Origin: Rhodospirillales bacterium
GTDB taxonomy: Bacteria > Pseudomonadota > Alphaproteobacteria > Rhodospirillales > JASLLV01
Direction of reading: 5' to 3'
DNA length: 6,132 bases
Assembly (NCBI GenBank): GCA_030754475.1
Contig: JASMAE010000427.1
Span: forward strand, 1 to 6,132
The position numbers and the translations under genes are program-made. Shown here piece by piece: positions 6,101 to 6,132 of this stretch. The notes under the pieces are model-generated. The model ran no database searches, was not told where the DNA came from, and was given only the letters and a program-made list of their open reading frames with translations. Position 1 is the first letter of the stretch; the number at the start of each line of letters is the position of its first letter.

Positions 6101-6132
6101 CTAGCCTATAACTTCAATGCCCATGGAGCGCG
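6101..6132 (-). CDS. rplK: 50S ribosomal protein L11, C-terminal tail only
   Basis: Only the last nine complete codons and the stop are in the window. The minus strand reads RSMGIEVIG followed by TAG at 6103-6101. The RSMG motif followed by a short hydrophobic tail is the usual end of L11, and the position directly upstream of rplA is the conserved place for rplK. L11 binds the GTPase-associated region of 23S rRNA at the stalk base. The identification rests on a very short stretch plus gene order. Confidence 0.9.
   Translation of the reverse strand, partial: RSMGIEVIG

Noticed and set aside
5251..6111. Plus-strand open frame of 286 codons
   Set aside because: It is antisense to rplA and the start of rplJ, which are both certain genes. 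It has His/Leu/Asp-rich shadow composition.
1..6132. Mobile elements, CRISPR arrays, tRNA or rRNA genes, phage or defence genes
   Set aside because: None is seen. There are no spaced direct repeats, transposase motifs or tRNA-like folds, and the window is filled by a conserved core operon.

Overview
The window is a piece of the conserved ribosomal-protein/RNA-polymerase operon of a GC-rich bacterium. All genes lie on the minus strand, in the order rplK (last codons only) - rplA - rplJ - rplL - rpoB (complete except for roughly the last 20 codons). Protein sequence points to an alphaproteobacterium. The evidence is the L10 start (GTG, then DRAQKEQ), the L10 segment AIAYSEDPVAAAKV, the L11 tail RSMGIEVIG, the RpoB N-terminus (RKRIRKSFG, then MPNLIEIQK) and the RpoB segment HLGWACAGLG. 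I cannot place it in an order or genus from sequence alone.

Layout in transcription order, from high to low coordinates: the rplK tail ends at 6101; after 4 nt comes rplA (6096-5401); a 73-nt gap holds one strong hairpin; then rplJ (5327-4809, GTG start); a 45-nt gap; rplL (4763-4389); a 276-nt non-coding gap with several GC-rich inverted repeats; and rpoB (4112 to beyond position 1). rpoC would be expected next, outside the window. The rpoB frame stays open across all 1370 visible codons. Conserved motifs fall in the same frame at both ends and at six internal checkpoints, so there is no sign of a frameshift or pseudogene.

L11 and L1 sit at the L11 and L1 stalks of the 50S subunit. L10 and L12 form the multimeric stalk that recruits translational GTPases. 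RpoB is the beta subunit of RNA polymerase. The operon therefore links synthesis of the translation and transcription machineries. Control points with visible sequence support are the rplA-rplJ gap (candidate L10 autoregulatory leader) and the rplL-rpoB gap (candidate attenuation or RNA-processing region).

I looked for an undescribed system and did not find one. This is ordinary core-genome sequence, and the long plus-strand reading frames are antisense shadows of rpoB. The points worth a second look are modest: the intergenic RNA structures, a roughly 25-residue insertion in the RpoB lobe region relative to E. coli, and a few local sequence details.
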